A stretch of 64,000 nucleotides of DNA from Candidatus Sericytochromatia bacterium (GCA_026004035.1 BPII01000010.1:1-64000); one strand, 5' to 3'; shown: positions 8,701-18,955, numbered from the stretch's first letter. The notes: a model not told the origin generated them from the letters alone. A program made the numbers and translations.

Positions 8701-11648
8701 AGAAAATAAAAATGTTAACTTTGTCTATTCTCAATTTTTTTGCACCTCTTGAAAAAATGTTGCAAGTACCAGCTAGATTAGGAAGGGATTTTAATAAATC
8801 TTTTAATGAAGTAGCTTTAAGTGTAGTGCAAGGAATGGGAAAATCATTTTCAATAACAGCGGATCAATTTTCAAGATTTAGAGATAGGTTATTAGAATTT
8901 AATAGAGATTATGCATTTTCTTTAAGAGATTTATCTAAGCAAGGTTCTGATAGAATTTTAGCTTCTATGACTTTACTTGAAAGATGGATAATGGTTTTAG
9001 CAATTGTAGGAGAATTTGCTAAATTATATATAGAAGATTTATTCAAGGAGATTTGGAAAAATACAGAACAATTTAGAAAAGTAATAGGTGAAATTTATTC
9101 TATTATTGGAAGTTTTGTTTTTGATGTATTTAAGGATATATCGGTAGGATTTTTTGAAGGGTTAACTGCTGTTTTTGATCCTAGTATATTTTTAAAATTT
9201 CTTGAATCTATAAGAAATTTGGTTAAAGCAATAGATGATGCTTTTAGAGAAGTTTTAGGGTTAGGAAAAGAAGGTAGTGTTTTAAGAAATTTATCTCAAA
9301 TGATAGGTGGAACATTGATGTTTTTAGTTCAAGGTTTTGTTCAACTTATAACTTTATTTTTAGATGGATTAACTTGGGTTGTAAAAACATTTTTACCTAT
9401 TGCACTAGAAGGGATAAAAGGTTTAGTGAATTTTATAAAACCTATTATTTTAGGTATAGGTGATTTGTTTGCAAGTTTAGGTATAGGTATATCAAAAGAC
9501 AAGTGGGAAAAACTTAAAAAAGAACATTTTGGAATAGAACCTTTACCAGAAAAAGAATCTGATATAATGAAAATGAATTTAGCGACAGGTGTAACTCCTT
9601 TATTGGGGTTATCATTCATAATGACGGGGGGTTTCAAGAAATTTTTTGAAGGAATTATAGAAGAACTAAGGAAATTTATATATGGAAGTTTTATTATAAG
9701 AATAGAATCTTTCATTAAAGCATTTAAAGGAAAACTTATAAATCTAAAAAATTTATTTTCAGATCCTAAATTATTAGGTAAAAAGACTTTTGATATATTG
9801 TTAAATGCAGGTAAATTTTTAATAAGCTCGATTTTTAAAGCAATAGGTAAGATTGCAACTTTGTTATTATATCCATTTATTAAGTTAGGTAAGATATTAT
9901 TATCGCCTATTAGATATTTAATAAGATTATTAACAACTTCACCAGAACAAAGAAGGTTAGAGAGATTAAAGAGAAAATATGAAAAAATGTGTCCTTTTGC
10001 AGATCCTAATATGTTGAATTCTATCTGTTCTGAACAACTTTCAAGAAAAAGAAAAATATTTGGCGGTAAAGGATTAGAAATTCCTGAATATAGTAAACAA
10101 TCTAGTACAAAAGAAAGAAGAATTTTATCTAAATTGGGTAGTGGATTAGGTACAGTTTTTTCACCAGGTATGATGTTTTTATCAGATATATTAGATATGG
10201 TTTCTGCAAGTGAAGATTTAGATCAAGATAAAAAAGGTATTAACAAATCAAAATCAGAGAAAACTTTAAGCGGTATTTTAAAAGATACACTTCCTTCTTT
10301 AGGATTTTTATTTTCTATTCTTGAAACACTTGTTGAATTTTTAGGTCCGATTTTTAAAAAAGGTATTTTATTTTTGTTGAGAAGATTTGGACAGAAAACA
10401 ATTTTAAAAACTGGATTAAAGCTATTAGCTAGTGGTGCAGGATTTTTATCTGGTATCTTTTTAGGTCCTGTCGGTTGGATTATAGATATTTTAATGATAT
10501 TAGATTTAATAGATGACATATTTGGATTAGGTATTAAAGATAAAATAGCCGAGTGGTGGGATCAGCTGAAAGATTATTTTGATAGATTAGATTTAAAATC
10601 TGAAGCAATGCAAATTAAATCTTGGTTATCTTCTATGTGGGGTAGTTTTGTTAAAGGTATAAAAGATAAAATTTATGGTTTTACTAGTTGGTTTGTGAAT
10701 TTATTTTCGGGTAATAGTGATGTTAAGACAAATAAAAAGGTAAATAAATTAAAATTAGATGTTCAAGGAAATAAAGAAAGTATTTTATCTAGTTTTATAG
10801 ATTGGGTAAAAAATAGTATAGGTAAAATTTCTAAAGGAATAAAGGATTTATTTGGAATAACTGATGATAGAGGATTATTAGATATAATAACAGAAGGTTT
10901 TAATAGTTTTGTTGAAAGTATTGGTGATGTTTTAAGAAGTATATTTATTAAATTGCAAGTATATCTAAAATCGTTAATTCCAATGGGAGCTATAATTTTA
11001 GGTAAAGTTTTTAAAGCTCTCGGTTCTACTTTTTCTAGTATAGGATCAGATATTGAAAGTTTTGGTACTGCTGGAACTATAACGGAGTTTAATAAAATTG
11101 TAAACGAGTTAAAGAAAAATAAAATCATAACAGAAAAGGGCGAGAAAAAAACCTTTTTTGATATTTTGAGGAGTGGTTTAGATATAGATAAATTAAAAAT
11201 AGCTCCTAGTTCAGGAGATGAATCAGATATAAAAAATCAATTAAAATATTACAGAGAGTATTTAAAAGCGTTAGAGAATATAATAAGAAAAAATAATTTA
11301 ATAAATCAATTAGATAGTGATGCATTGGATTTAATTAATAATTCTGTTTCAAGAAATAGTTTTAATTTATTAAAAGATAGTAATTTCAAACCAGTAGCAT
11401 ATACATCTAGTCCAAATCAAACTCAGGTTTTAAATAATATAAATTTATTAAATAGAAATACTACACCTTCTATTGTTAATATTAATGTGAGTGTAAATTC
11501 AGGTACAAATGAACCTGAAAGATTGGGAAGTATTATAGCGACGGAAATAAAAAGACAATTTAACGATTATATATCAGAAAGTTTGTCTAAATCTAAATTA
11601 AATAGTATTTATAATTTTCATACACCTGCTGTTTCAAGAAGTATTTAA
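5727..11648 (+). CDS. tail tape measure protein
   Basis: At 1973 residues this is the longest gene in the window, and it lies just after the frameshifted chaperone. It begins with long amphipathic coiled coils (residues 1-130), then a Gly-rich linker near residues 155-180, a hydrophobic segment near 615-640 and many further hydrophobic helices. These are typical of proteins that set tail length and form a membrane channel. Using the usual rule of about 0.15 nm per residue, the tail would be near 300 nm; this is inference. The C-terminal 100 residues are polar and may be processed. Confidence 0.93.
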   Translation: MAFEEDIRELDRVNRELKEIYKRLTSIYKDIGNLNKTYDQPEQKELKNKIRKESIQIRNSLNLFVSNIQKSIGNISNQLSSSMSEIPNESLEKIKDSVIKLQSNLSSLPIYFNSINRALGDSVFSIKRFYEDTISFSDLASEIIKQNQLRVRSAVGGFGGIGGGGGQETEGGTGDGGSQSFVSRLASASLTGLIISRSLMNDFTKYKATQQSLFQTIFRFLFSSSLTAKPRETDFKDFARIVFGDVDSWRKIDPLTIFQSFELAVNEFRRAILNFNNLNNYQRRLLLKEASVSNFPSFLKSSRAIDNIKKIEDFYDDFTKRLEGEEVLDVNLLKRFNVSLKNFTDNISYESSFLPSIFSGIEQNIRESIGFLGDKEVPLKLSDIVYEVLNRNLFGGKAGIKPNASLVLFNRIEEIVDKFSSGLDLNDEEVRNEIGNLRKSLLLMNKSTYRFTTLLNEVAGRFLASFLNIDIVKFTKNFTDFSNLSLSKIVESFKKGEIRTFNPFIRVNIVGEKTGEYFKSLLKKRTLPSALGLGALKGLTSFLGLERGITEIASLKAKLLELDDLGSSIFSKTMAVISSVFSAGSKTLLDVIKKVANAIKYPLSIALKQVQALSVAISGLAVVAGLAFGSVYFGLIRPLVESAKVSEQRFVRLESALQSTTQAVYEYQRAIQFASRTPFLISQVSDASAMLRAFQFDPFEKVGESGRMLIEILGDMAGAMGTDLETATWALIRAQVGEWEIMQNNFQISARMIPQLKGLASGTKEYGQAIVEFLDKQQRFMGGLFKMSQSIQGMQSNIRDFLGVILEYAIGIVDANSMLRGTTFVDEYKEFLRGTYFRVTARDVVENIKNIELMSQSASYGIRKLADQFDKEFNRMGDDVINLYNLSEQLKESISFKDVRNEIKPFISEMEKLNEIEKERFFFASVIPTLWSKLKAPEQPQIAPDSFRLAMAQTLLFGNELTKTLGRILGIVLSIIMKLFYPVQRLFEFIIEKIKMLTLSILNFFAPLEKMLQVPARLGRDFNKSFNEVALSVVQGMGKSFSITADQFSRFRDRLLEFNRDYAFSLRDLSKQGSDRILASMTLLERWIMVLAIVGEFAKLYIEDLFKEIWKNTEQFRKVIGEIYSIIGSFVFDVFKDISVGFFEGLTAVFDPSIFLKFLESIRNLVKAIDDAFREVLGLGKEGSVLRNLSQMIGGTLMFLVQGFVQLITLFLDGLTWVVKTFLPIALEGIKGLVNFIKPIILGIGDLFASLGIGISKDKWEKLKKEHFGIEPLPEKESDIMKMNLATGVTPLLGLSFIMTGGFKKFFEGIIEELRKFIYGSFIIRIESFIKAFKGKLINLKNLFSDPKLLGKKTFDILLNAGKFLISSIFKAIGKIATLLLYPFIKLGKILLSPIRYLIRLLTTSPEQRRLERLKRKYEKMCPFADPNMLNSICSEQLSRKRKIFGGKGLEIPEYSKQSSTKERRILSKLGSGLGTVFSPGMMFLSDILDMVSASEDLDQDKKGINKSKSEKTLSGILKDTLPSLGFLFSILETLVEFLGPIFKKGILFLLRRFGQKTILKTGLKLLASGAGFLSGIFLGPVGWIIDILMILDLIDDIFGLGIKDKIAEWWDQLKDYFDRLDLKSEAMQIKSWLSSMWGSFVKGIKDKIYGFTSWFVNLFSGNSDVKTNKKVNKLKLDVQGNKESILSSFIDWVKNSIGKISKGIKDLFGITDDRGLLDIITEGFNSFVESIGDVLRSIFIKLQVYLKSLIPMGAIILGKVFKALGSTFSSIGSDIESFGTAGTITEFNKIVNELKKNKIITEKGEKKTFFDILRSGLDIDKLKIAPSSGDESDIKNQLKYYREYLKALENIIRKNNLINQLDSDALDLINNSVSRNSFNLLKDSNFKPVAYTSSPNQTQVLNNINLLNRNTTPSIVNINVSVNSGTNEPERLGSIIATEIKRQFNDYISESLSKSKLNSIYNFHTPAVSRSI

Positions 11649-11661
11649 TAGGAGATAAACT

Positions 11662-12573
11662 ATGTTAAAGTTTGTATCAGAAAAACTTAAATTTTTACAA
11701 AATGGTATACCTTTAATAATAGCTCAATATCATCCATTAGCTTTTTTAAATAGAAATATACCATTTTGGAAATCATTATTAACTATGAAGATTTTTGCAA
11801 CTAAAGTATTTCCAGAAGAAGTTAGTTATGAAAAGAAAATGAATTTTTTTAATATATCATCACCTGGAATGTATGAGCAAGTAGTTGGTTTTATTAAAGC
11901 AGAATCAGATAGGTACAAATTTAAACTAAATTTAGCTAGAATTAATGAATTTAATGGAGTAATGCCTGAAATAGAATTTTTTAGAGGGTTTTTGAAACCA
12001 CAAAAAGTAGAGAATGATTTTTTAAGTGTATTGGGAACTGGATTAGATCAATCTTTTAGAAAAAATAGTTTTATAGAACCTCCTAAGGCGTTGATTATAG
12101 GTATAGATGGATTTTTACCTTTATTATTTCATGTTGAGTCCGTCGATCTCAAGTTTAGGGATTATAACACATATAATTTTCCTACAATAGCAGAAGTTAA
12201 TATTAGTTTAGTTAAAATACCCAATAATTTATTTGATACAGCTAAAGAGAGTTTCGATAAGTTTTTTGAGATGGTATTTTCTGTATTTGTTTCTGATTTA
12301 AGAAATTGGACTGTTGATAGAAAGACATATCAAGGGAATGTTTTTGGATTATTAATAGAGTTTATGGATAGTTTTGAAAGAACTGGGATTTCATCGCAGG
12401 TTATCAATGTATTTAACGGTCTTTTTGGTGATTCGGATGTAAATAATGTAGATATAGATGAGGCATCTGTATTAACAAAAATTTATCAGTTGACAAATGA
12501 CGTATTTCTAGCTGATATGGTATCTAAGAAGTACAAAGATTTTGTTAAATATGGTGGTTTCAAGAACTTTTAA
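11662..12573 (+). CDS. tail tube-baseplate adaptor (LysM/Afp7-like position)
   Basis: This 303-residue protein follows the tape measure gene. Residues about 145-195 contain a Pro-Pro, a strand ending in Gly-Ile-Asp-Gly, and 'YNTYNFPTIAEVNISLVKI', which matches the pattern 'PP ... YT.FD..G.P..A.V.L.L' of the tube initiator/hub adaptor proteins of contractile injection systems and Mu/XkdP-like phages. I see no clear LysM domain. The likely role is joining the tube to the baseplate hub. Confidence 0.55.
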   Translation: MLKFVSEKLKFLQNGIPLIIAQYHPLAFLNRNIPFWKSLLTMKIFATKVFPEEVSYEKKMNFFNISSPGMYEQVVGFIKAESDRYKFKLNLARINEFNGVMPEIEFFRGFLKPQKVENDFLSVLGTGLDQSFRKNSFIEPPKALIIGIDGFLPLLFHVESVDLKFRDYNTYNFPTIAEVNISLVKIPNNLFDTAKESFDKFFEMVFSVFVSDLRNWTVDRKTYQGNVFGLLIEFMDSFERTGISSQVINVFNGLFGDSDVNNVDIDEASVLTKIYQLTNDVFLADMVSKKYKDFVKYGGFKNF

Positions 12574-12586
12574 TTAGGGAATTATT

Positions 12587-15500
12587 ATGGCAGAAGATTT
12601 TTTATTTTCAGAAGATAAATATTCTACTTATGAAATAGAAGGTGATCCTAATATAGGTAAAGATTTTTATTTAAAAGCTAATTTAAAGAAAGATGAGAAA
12701 CAAGGAATTGAAGCTGGAAATCAAGATTTATATCAATTTAATTTAAGTAGAGAAGATGTAGCTGAATTAATAAAACCTTATTATAGATTGGATTACATTT
12801 ATGGAAAAGTTTATGGTGATGATAAATTATTTTTTAGATCAAGTGAAAGTTTATTACCATTTGTAGATGTTTTTATAGGATATCATATAAATTATTTTAT
12901 ATCGGAAGCTAGAGATTTTTTGATTAATTTTATAGAAAATAATAAAATTTCAAATCAAGAATTAATTGATATAGGGTCATTACCGATAAGTGAAGATGTT
13001 GTATTTTTTGAGGAAAAGATTAATTTATCTATAAATGATAGAGATAAATTAAAAGGTTTTTATCTAGTAAATAGTGGTTATGTTTACTTTAAGATGCCTG
13101 ATTTTATGAGACAAACTTTAACTAGTATATCTGTTTCAAGAAAATTAGTTAAAAGTTCTTACAAGAAAAAGAAAAAAACACAAACTGTCGATGCAGGAGA
13201 AGATTTTGATATAGAGATAAGTAATTATCCTAATGAAATGAACTTAACTTTTTCTTATCCAATTAATATGTTTTATAGATTTTTTGATCAGTTTTCTGGT
13301 GATCAAAAAATAATATTTCCACCATATCCATTTTTAAGGTATACTTATGGAAAACCATCTAAGATAATTGTGGTATATGGTTATATGGGTTTTAATTTAT
13401 ATGATAAGATAGTACGTACAGTTTTTTTACATAAACATAAATTAAGTAAGGCTGATTTTCAAAATATAGAAGAAGCGTTTGTAAGAGAGCCTACTTCACA
13501 AACAGGTAATCAATTAGATCCTTGTAAAGATTTTTTTAGTGATAAGACACAAGATTTAGGGGGTATAGATTTAGGGGATTTCATAAGATTGGATTTATCT
13601 GGACGAGAAAATTTTTATTTAGTGGAAGATGAAGAGGAAACTATTCAAAATAGTTATGATAGTGGTAATAGTACGAATACTACTATTAAACAAGTTAATA
13701 AGAATAAGAAAGTTGTTGAGGATGTACAATCTGTTTGTGTAAAATTTGCTATACAACCATTTGTTGATTTTTTTGTACCTGATAAAAGATTTTATTTTTC
13801 GGTGTATCCTGTCTCAGTAGCATTTGCAGGATTTATAGATAAAGTATCTTTCAAGGGAAATGAAGAAGGATTTATAGAACTTACTTATAATTGTGTTGCA
13901 TTAAAAGACTTTTCTCATAAAGATAATCCAGTACGATCTGATATTTCATTTGGAATAGAACCAGTTGAAGAAGATACTAATGTTATAGAATCTCTTGAAA
14001 GTAATTTACATGAGGTTAAATATGAGGATTTAAAAAGAGGTGAAATTACGGAATCATTAGAAGAAGTTGGTGGTAAATTAAAAAGATTGTATAGTAGATA
14101 TTTAGAAAGAAAAAAACAAATTTATTTTATATATAGTAAAAAAGATAATGCTAATATAAATAAACCACAAAAAGAGAAAATTTCAGAAAGTAAAAGGTTG
14201 GTAAAATATAGAGATGAGACAATAGGTTCTTTTATAATAAGAAGTATTTTATTATTTTTTGGAGGTTTATCTAATTATGCGGTATATCCTGATAAACTAC
14301 AAAGAAATAAGTTATTAGAAAAAGAATCTAAAAATGGAAAAATTTCTGCAAGATTTTCTGATTTTTATAGGAGTTTATTTTCAGATTTTTCTGGAAGCAC
14401 TATACTTGACGATAATTTAAGTTTTTATAATAACTATTTTGTTTATACTTTTAGATCTTTTTATTCAGAAGATAGTATTTTGAATTATTTTAAAAAACCG
14501 CCTTTAATTCTTTTAGATGAATATAGATTTGATTATTATGTTTCTTTGTTTAAATATATTACGCAGATGCCTGCTGATTTTTTAAGAAATATAGTATTTA
14601 AATATAATGAAATATCTACAACAAATCAAACTATAAATTATTATCAAGATAAGAATTTATTTTTTAGAAATGGTTATTTAGGAAAAGAAATACAAATAGG
14701 ATCACAAAATGTCTTTCAAGAGATAGTAAAAGTAGAAAATAATGATTTATTTATAAAAGTCAAGATAGGAGGATCTGTATTTTATTTATCTGTTTTTGGT
14801 TTTCTAAGGGGATATCATTTTAGAACAGATCCAGTTGACGGATTTGATATTGTAAATAGTATTTCAGGTATTACTGATGTTTTTACTCTTAAAAAAATTC
14901 GAGATATAATACCTTATAATTTGCAAAGTGATTTCGATAAGATGCTAGATAGTTTTTATAAAGAGTTAATTTCTGATGGTTTTATATTTAGGGATACATC
15001 AAATAAAATATCTTATAAAGAAATGAATCCGACCTTTACTTTTAAATATAAGGATCAAAATGGACAAGACCAAGAGGATAGTTTAGAGTTGGGAGATATA
15101 AACCAACCTTATTTTGATATAAATAATCCTTTTAGTTTATATGTATTACAAAATTCAAGTGCATCTAAATCATTTAGTTTTCAAGGCACTAGTGTTTTTG
15201 ATGATAATGTTTTGAATTTATTGTACTTGTATCATAATATACATTTATCGTTTGGATTTATGGTTAATTTAGGGGATTTAGTGTACTTGAAACCTAGTAC
15301 AACGTCGGATGGATCTGTTTCTATAAATGAGAAGGTTATAAATCTAGGAACTCCTTATAATAAAGTTAATTATGGCGCATCTAGTTTGACAGAAGGTCAA
15401 AAATTAAGATTTTTATCTTCTATTTATCTAACAGATAGGAATTTTCAAGATTTGAGTTCAAGTAAAGGAATAATACCTTTATTATTTATAAATTATAAGA

Positions 15501-17083
15501 AACCAGTTAAAATGTTGTTTAATAATTTATCTAATAAAGAAGAAAAATCTATTTTTGAATATTTATTAAATAAATGGATTTTTAAAGGTATTAGAGATGA
15601 GAATAAGATAGGTATTATATTTTTATCATCTGTTAGTTTGGATAAGGATAGTCCAGATATAAATGAGTTGGTACCAAATGAACTTTATTTGGATTGTTTT
15701 ATAAGCATAGATGCTTTTAGGGGGATTTGTATAAGTAATTTCTTGAAATTAAAGAATTTTAGTTCTTCATTAGGGAAACATAATCAATATGTTTATAGTT
15801 ATAATGAAATAAACTATCCTAAATATAACAAAGATTCAGATGATTTTAGTGATAAAGTTGTTTTTGTTGATGAATATGGAGGTTTGGAAGGATTTTTTCA
15901 ATCTTTATTTAGATTAGATTCTATGATTTATTCTGAGTTAGAAGATGGTAATTCTGGATTAAATGTAGATTCATTAGGTAAATTTTTTAAATCTATACTT
16001 GAAAGTTCTTTTGGAATATTAGTAGATGAGAAAGAAATTGTTAAAAAGTATGAATATTTTTCTGGCGATATTAATAAAACAACTAGTAGTGATTATACTA
16101 TTTATTATGTGGATATAAATAATGTGTTAAAAGAAATAGAAGGAAGTCCTTTTACTGATTTTGATGAGTATATGTTAGATGTTAGTAATGAGGATTTTAC
16201 AAGTTTAAAGAAAGAAGGTATAGAATTTAACGAATTAGGTTTCAAGTATCCAATTAGAAAGTTATCAGATTTAAATTATAGTTTAATACCGACATTGGAT
16301 TCATATAAAGGTACTCCATTGATAAATGTAATGGTAGATGTTGTATTTAAAAATAGGAAAGATGAAAATGTGCCATCAGCTTTAAAAAAGTATTATGAAG
16401 TTTTACTGAAAGGTAAATATGATGAGAAGCTTGTAAAAGCACTTATAACTTCTAAGAAAATAAAGAAAGATAAAAATGGAAATTTAAAAGAATATGTACA
16501 ACCTATAAGATTTATAACGATACCCGTTAAAGAAGTACCAGCGGTTTATTTGGAGTATGGTGAAGAAGTTGTAGAATTTAGTTTTGAATTTAATGCAGGT
16601 GAATCTGGTAAAGGTGGAATGGTTAAAAATATAGAGTTAGCTAGATCTTTTTTTGCACAAGTAGAAATAGATAAAGAAGCTATACGAAGGACATTTGAGG
16701 AAGCTAAAGAAAAAGGTATTTCAAGAAATCAAATAATGGCAGATGTTATAAATGAAGCTAGAACTAATCCTACTGAATTGTTAAGAAAATATTCTAAACT
16801 AGTATTTAGGTATAATTATAAGGAAGGTCAAAAAATTGTAGAACCTCCAGAGCCAGGCGAAGCTAGAATTTTTAAATTAGAAATAAAGTTAAAATTTGCT
16901 ATACCAGGGCTTAAACCTGGTATTTATATTTGGTTTGATGAAAAACCTGTGATTTTTGGATCTGATAAATTTAGGATAAATGTACCTAATCAAATAAAGG
17001 GGGCATATTTAGTTTCGGAAGTAAGAGAAAATTTATTAACGGATAAAGGTATTATTGAACAAACTTTGGTATGTGTGAGGTAG
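12587..17083 (+). CDS. large baseplate hub protein
   Basis: The 1498-residue protein lies between the tube adaptor and the spike gene, the place of the hub (gp27/gpD-type). Its last 100 residues carry a small barrel pattern: 'AIPGLKPGIYIWF' followed by 'GAYLVSEVRENL' and a final 'EQTLVCVR' strand, as in hub domains that dock the spike. The protein is several times longer than usual hubs, with a Lys/Gln-rich linker near residue 200 and large unassigned middle regions, so extra domains or fused wedge functions are likely. Its stop lies 4 bases before the spike start. Confidence 0.6.
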   Translation: MAEDFLFSEDKYSTYEIEGDPNIGKDFYLKANLKKDEKQGIEAGNQDLYQFNLSREDVAELIKPYYRLDYIYGKVYGDDKLFFRSSESLLPFVDVFIGYHINYFISEARDFLINFIENNKISNQELIDIGSLPISEDVVFFEEKINLSINDRDKLKGFYLVNSGYVYFKMPDFMRQTLTSISVSRKLVKSSYKKKKKTQTVDAGEDFDIEISNYPNEMNLTFSYPINMFYRFFDQFSGDQKIIFPPYPFLRYTYGKPSKIIVVYGYMGFNLYDKIVRTVFLHKHKLSKADFQNIEEAFVREPTSQTGNQLDPCKDFFSDKTQDLGGIDLGDFIRLDLSGRENFYLVEDEEETIQNSYDSGNSTNTTIKQVNKNKKVVEDVQSVCVKFAIQPFVDFFVPDKRFYFSVYPVSVAFAGFIDKVSFKGNEEGFIELTYNCVALKDFSHKDNPVRSDISFGIEPVEEDTNVIESLESNLHEVKYEDLKRGEITESLEEVGGKLKRLYSRYLERKKQIYFIYSKKDNANINKPQKEKISESKRLVKYRDETIGSFIIRSILLFFGGLSNYAVYPDKLQRNKLLEKESKNGKISARFSDFYRSLFSDFSGSTILDDNLSFYNNYFVYTFRSFYSEDSILNYFKKPPLILLDEYRFDYYVSLFKYITQMPADFLRNIVFKYNEISTTNQTINYYQDKNLFFRNGYLGKEIQIGSQNVFQEIVKVENNDLFIKVKIGGSVFYLSVFGFLRGYHFRTDPVDGFDIVNSISGITDVFTLKKIRDIIPYNLQSDFDKMLDSFYKELISDGFIFRDTSNKISYKEMNPTFTFKYKDQNGQDQEDSLELGDINQPYFDINNPFSLYVLQNSSASKSFSFQGTSVFDDNVLNLLYLYHNIHLSFGFMVNLGDLVYLKPSTTSDGSVSINEKVINLGTPYNKVNYGASSLTEGQKLRFLSSIYLTDRNFQDLSSSKGIIPLLFINYKKPVKMLFNNLSNKEEKSIFEYLLNKWIFKGIRDENKIGIIFLSSVSLDKDSPDINELVPNELYLDCFISIDAFRGICISNFLKLKNFSSSLGKHNQYVYSYNEINYPKYNKDSDDFSDKVVFVDEYGGLEGFFQSLFRLDSMIYSELEDGNSGLNVDSLGKFFKSILESSFGILVDEKEIVKKYEYFSGDINKTTSSDYTIYYVDINNVLKEIEGSPFTDFDEYMLDVSNEDFTSLKKEGIEFNELGFKYPIRKLSDLNYSLIPTLDSYKGTPLINVMVDVVFKNRKDENVPSALKKYYEVLLKGKYDEKLVKALITSKKIKKDKNGNLKEYVQPIRFITIPVKEVPAVYLEYGEEVVEFSFEFNAGESGKGGMVKNIELARSFFAQVEIDKEAIRRTFEEAKEKGISRNQIMADVINEARTNPTELLRKYSKLVFRYNYKEGQKIVEPPEPGEARIFKLEIKLKFAIPGLKPGIYIWFDEKPVIFGSDKFRINVPNQIKGAYLVSEVRENLLTDKGIIEQTLVCVR

Positions 17084-17086
17084 TTT

Positions 17087-18481
17087 ATGAGTACTTTAAG
17101 AGATTTTTTTAATTCGCTTTATGATGAAATAGGAAGAATTGAGACAAGAGTTAAAAATTTAGAAATAAAAACAGATAGGTTTCAAGATTTGGTTAATAAT
17201 GTATTATATGAGAATATTTTTGTTGGTTATGTTTTAGGTTATTCTAATTCTGGTTTATTTGTTATAAATGTGGCTATACCTAGTTTAAATATACCTTTTA
17301 TTGAATGTTATCCTATTATAAATAAATCCATTTCATATCCTAAAGTTAATTCAAAAGTTATTGTTTTTAAAACAAGTGTAGGAGGTAGAGATATCTTTTA
17401 CTATTTTGGTAATATATATCAAGTTATTAGTTCTGATGAATTAAATAGTATTTTTGGTAAAAAAGTATTTGATGAAGATGGTAATTTTGTAGATCAACTT
17501 TTAGAGATTTTTGATACACAGGATTTGTTAAATAATATTATTAATGAAATATATTTACAGTTTTTGATTAATAGTGATAATTTTGTAAATGATATTTCTT
17601 TATTGGATGTAGAAGATGATTTTACTAGATTTTATGATTTTCAAAGAAATACTCTAAATTATTTTTTTAATAAAAAAGCAATTGTTAGTTATATTTTAAA
17701 TAAAGGTGGAAGGATTTTATACTCACCTTATACTGAAAAAGATAGGATTGATTTATTTAATAATTCATATAGAAGATTAGATTTTGACGTTGAAATAGAT
17801 AAAGGATATTTTCAGATATTAGGAAGGGATTTATCGTTTTATATAAATAACGATTTTGATGAAAGTGATATTCAAACATTTGATAATTTAGGATTAAAAT
17901 ATTTTGATAATAAAAAGTTTAATTATTTGAAATTATATAATAAAAATATTGAAATATATAAATATAATGATGAGAATGATAGTAGTAAAAAGCTGTATTT
18001 TGGAATTTATAAAGATTATGATATAGTAAATTCTGGAAAAATAGAAATATTGGTAAATAAAGGTGATTATCAAAAAGAAACAGGTATTATTATAAATGAA
18101 GATGAAAGTTTATTGGTTTTTAATAATAAGCAATCTATAAATTTTGATCTTTTGAATTCAAAATTAAAAATAGAATCTGAAAATAACAAGATTGAATTAG
18201 ACGATGTAAATTCAAAAATAGAAATTTCAAGTAGTAATAATAGTAAAATAACACTAGAACAAAATCTTATAAAGGTAGAAGTTGGTTCAGGAAGTTTAGT
18301 TTTAACTTTGGACACTAATCAGAATAAAATAATAATAGATGGTGATGTTGAAATTAATGGAGATTTGATAGTTAGTGGAGATGTTAAGGCAGGTGTTTCT
18401 AATATAAGTTTAACAACTCATACACATAATTATGTAGATACACCAGTTGGAGGTTCAGTTACAGCACCTCCTAACCCTTGA
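17087..18481 (+). CDS. baseplate central spike protein (gpV/gp45-type)
   Basis: The 464-residue product begins with a coiled coil (residues 10-40), then an OB-fold-like strand set (about 42-110), and ends in a Ser/Asn-rich repetitive beta region (about 340-440) typical of a triple-stranded beta helix. The extreme C-terminus has 'AGVSNISL', then THTH (His445, His447), and a Gly/Pro tail. The H-x-H tip binds an iron ion in known membrane-piercing spikes. It is placed between hub and gp25-like genes, as expected. Confidence 0.85.
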   Translation: MSTLRDFFNSLYDEIGRIETRVKNLEIKTDRFQDLVNNVLYENIFVGYVLGYSNSGLFVINVAIPSLNIPFIECYPIINKSISYPKVNSKVIVFKTSVGGRDIFYYFGNIYQVISSDELNSIFGKKVFDEDGNFVDQLLEIFDTQDLLNNIINEIYLQFLINSDNFVNDISLLDVEDDFTRFYDFQRNTLNYFFNKKAIVSYILNKGGRILYSPYTEKDRIDLFNNSYRRLDFDVEIDKGYFQILGRDLSFYINNDFDESDIQTFDNLGLKYFDNKKFNYLKLYNKNIEIYKYNDENDSSKKLYFGIYKDYDIVNSGKIEILVNKGDYQKETGIIINEDESLLVFNNKQSINFDLLNSKLKIESENNKIELDDVNSKIEISSSNNSKITLEQNLIKVEVGSGSLVLTLDTNQNKIIIDGDVEINGDLIVSGDVKAGVSNISLTTHTHNYVDTPVGGSVTAPPNP

Positions 18482-18488
18482 TTTTTTG

Positions 18489-18516
18489 TTGATTATTTAG
18501 AAAATATTTATAAAAT
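18489..18516 (+). promoter_or_regulatory. promoter-like site before the gp25-like gene
   Basis: TTGATT (18489-18494), a 16-base spacer and TAAAAT (18511-18516) lie 7 bases before the ATG at 18524. No Shine-Dalgarno sequence is seen, so a leaderless transcript is possible. Confidence 0.4.
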
Positions 18517-18523
18517 GTAGAAT

Positions 18524-18943
18524 ATGGCAAAGAGTTTTGATATAGATTATTTTTTTAATTCTGGAGGTAGGGATAAGAAGGTAGTATTAAATGAATTGTA
18601 TTTTGAGATTATTAATTTCTTGAAAACTATACCATTTCAGCAATTTTTAGATCCTAACTATGGTATAACGATTTATCAATTTGAAAATGAAAATATGACA
18701 AATGAAAAGCTTATTTTATTACAAACAGCTCTTATTATGTCTTTGATACAATTTAACGATACCTTACCTGATTATAAGCGATTTGTAGTTAATCCTTTTA
18801 CAGTTAGAGTGAAATTAGAAGATAACGAGTTAAAGATAGGGATTTTAGTTATATTAGAACAGGATTTTATAAGTAATACTACAACTAGTACTGGAATTTT
18901 AGATGATGATGTTTTGAGAATAGTAGAGACAATAAAATTATAG
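18524..18943 (+). CDS. gp25-like baseplate wedge protein
   Basis: The 139-residue protein has the size and fold pattern of the gp25/gpW lysozyme-like wedge family. The pattern 'LDPNYGITIYQF' is followed by two helices ('LLQTALIMSLIQFND'), 'RFVVNPFTVRV', then a paired strand 'LKIGILVIL'. In Mu- and P2-like baseplates this gene stands between spike and gpJ genes, as here. The start lacks a ribosome site but is fixed by the neighbouring promoter and the conserved N-terminal length. Confidence 0.82.
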   Translation: MAKSFDIDYFFNSGGRDKKVVLNELYFEIINFLKTIPFQQFLDPNYGITIYQFENENMTNEKLILLQTALIMSLIQFNDTLPDYKRFVVNPFTVRVKLEDNELKIGILVILEQDFISNTTTSTGILDDDVLRIVETIKL

Positions 18944-18955
18944 AGGGTACTAATT

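Noticed and set aside
10223-11128. Leftward open frames within the tape measure gene
   Set aside because: They have no ribosome sites, are fully covered by a clear long gene, and show the reversed-codon composition of shadows.
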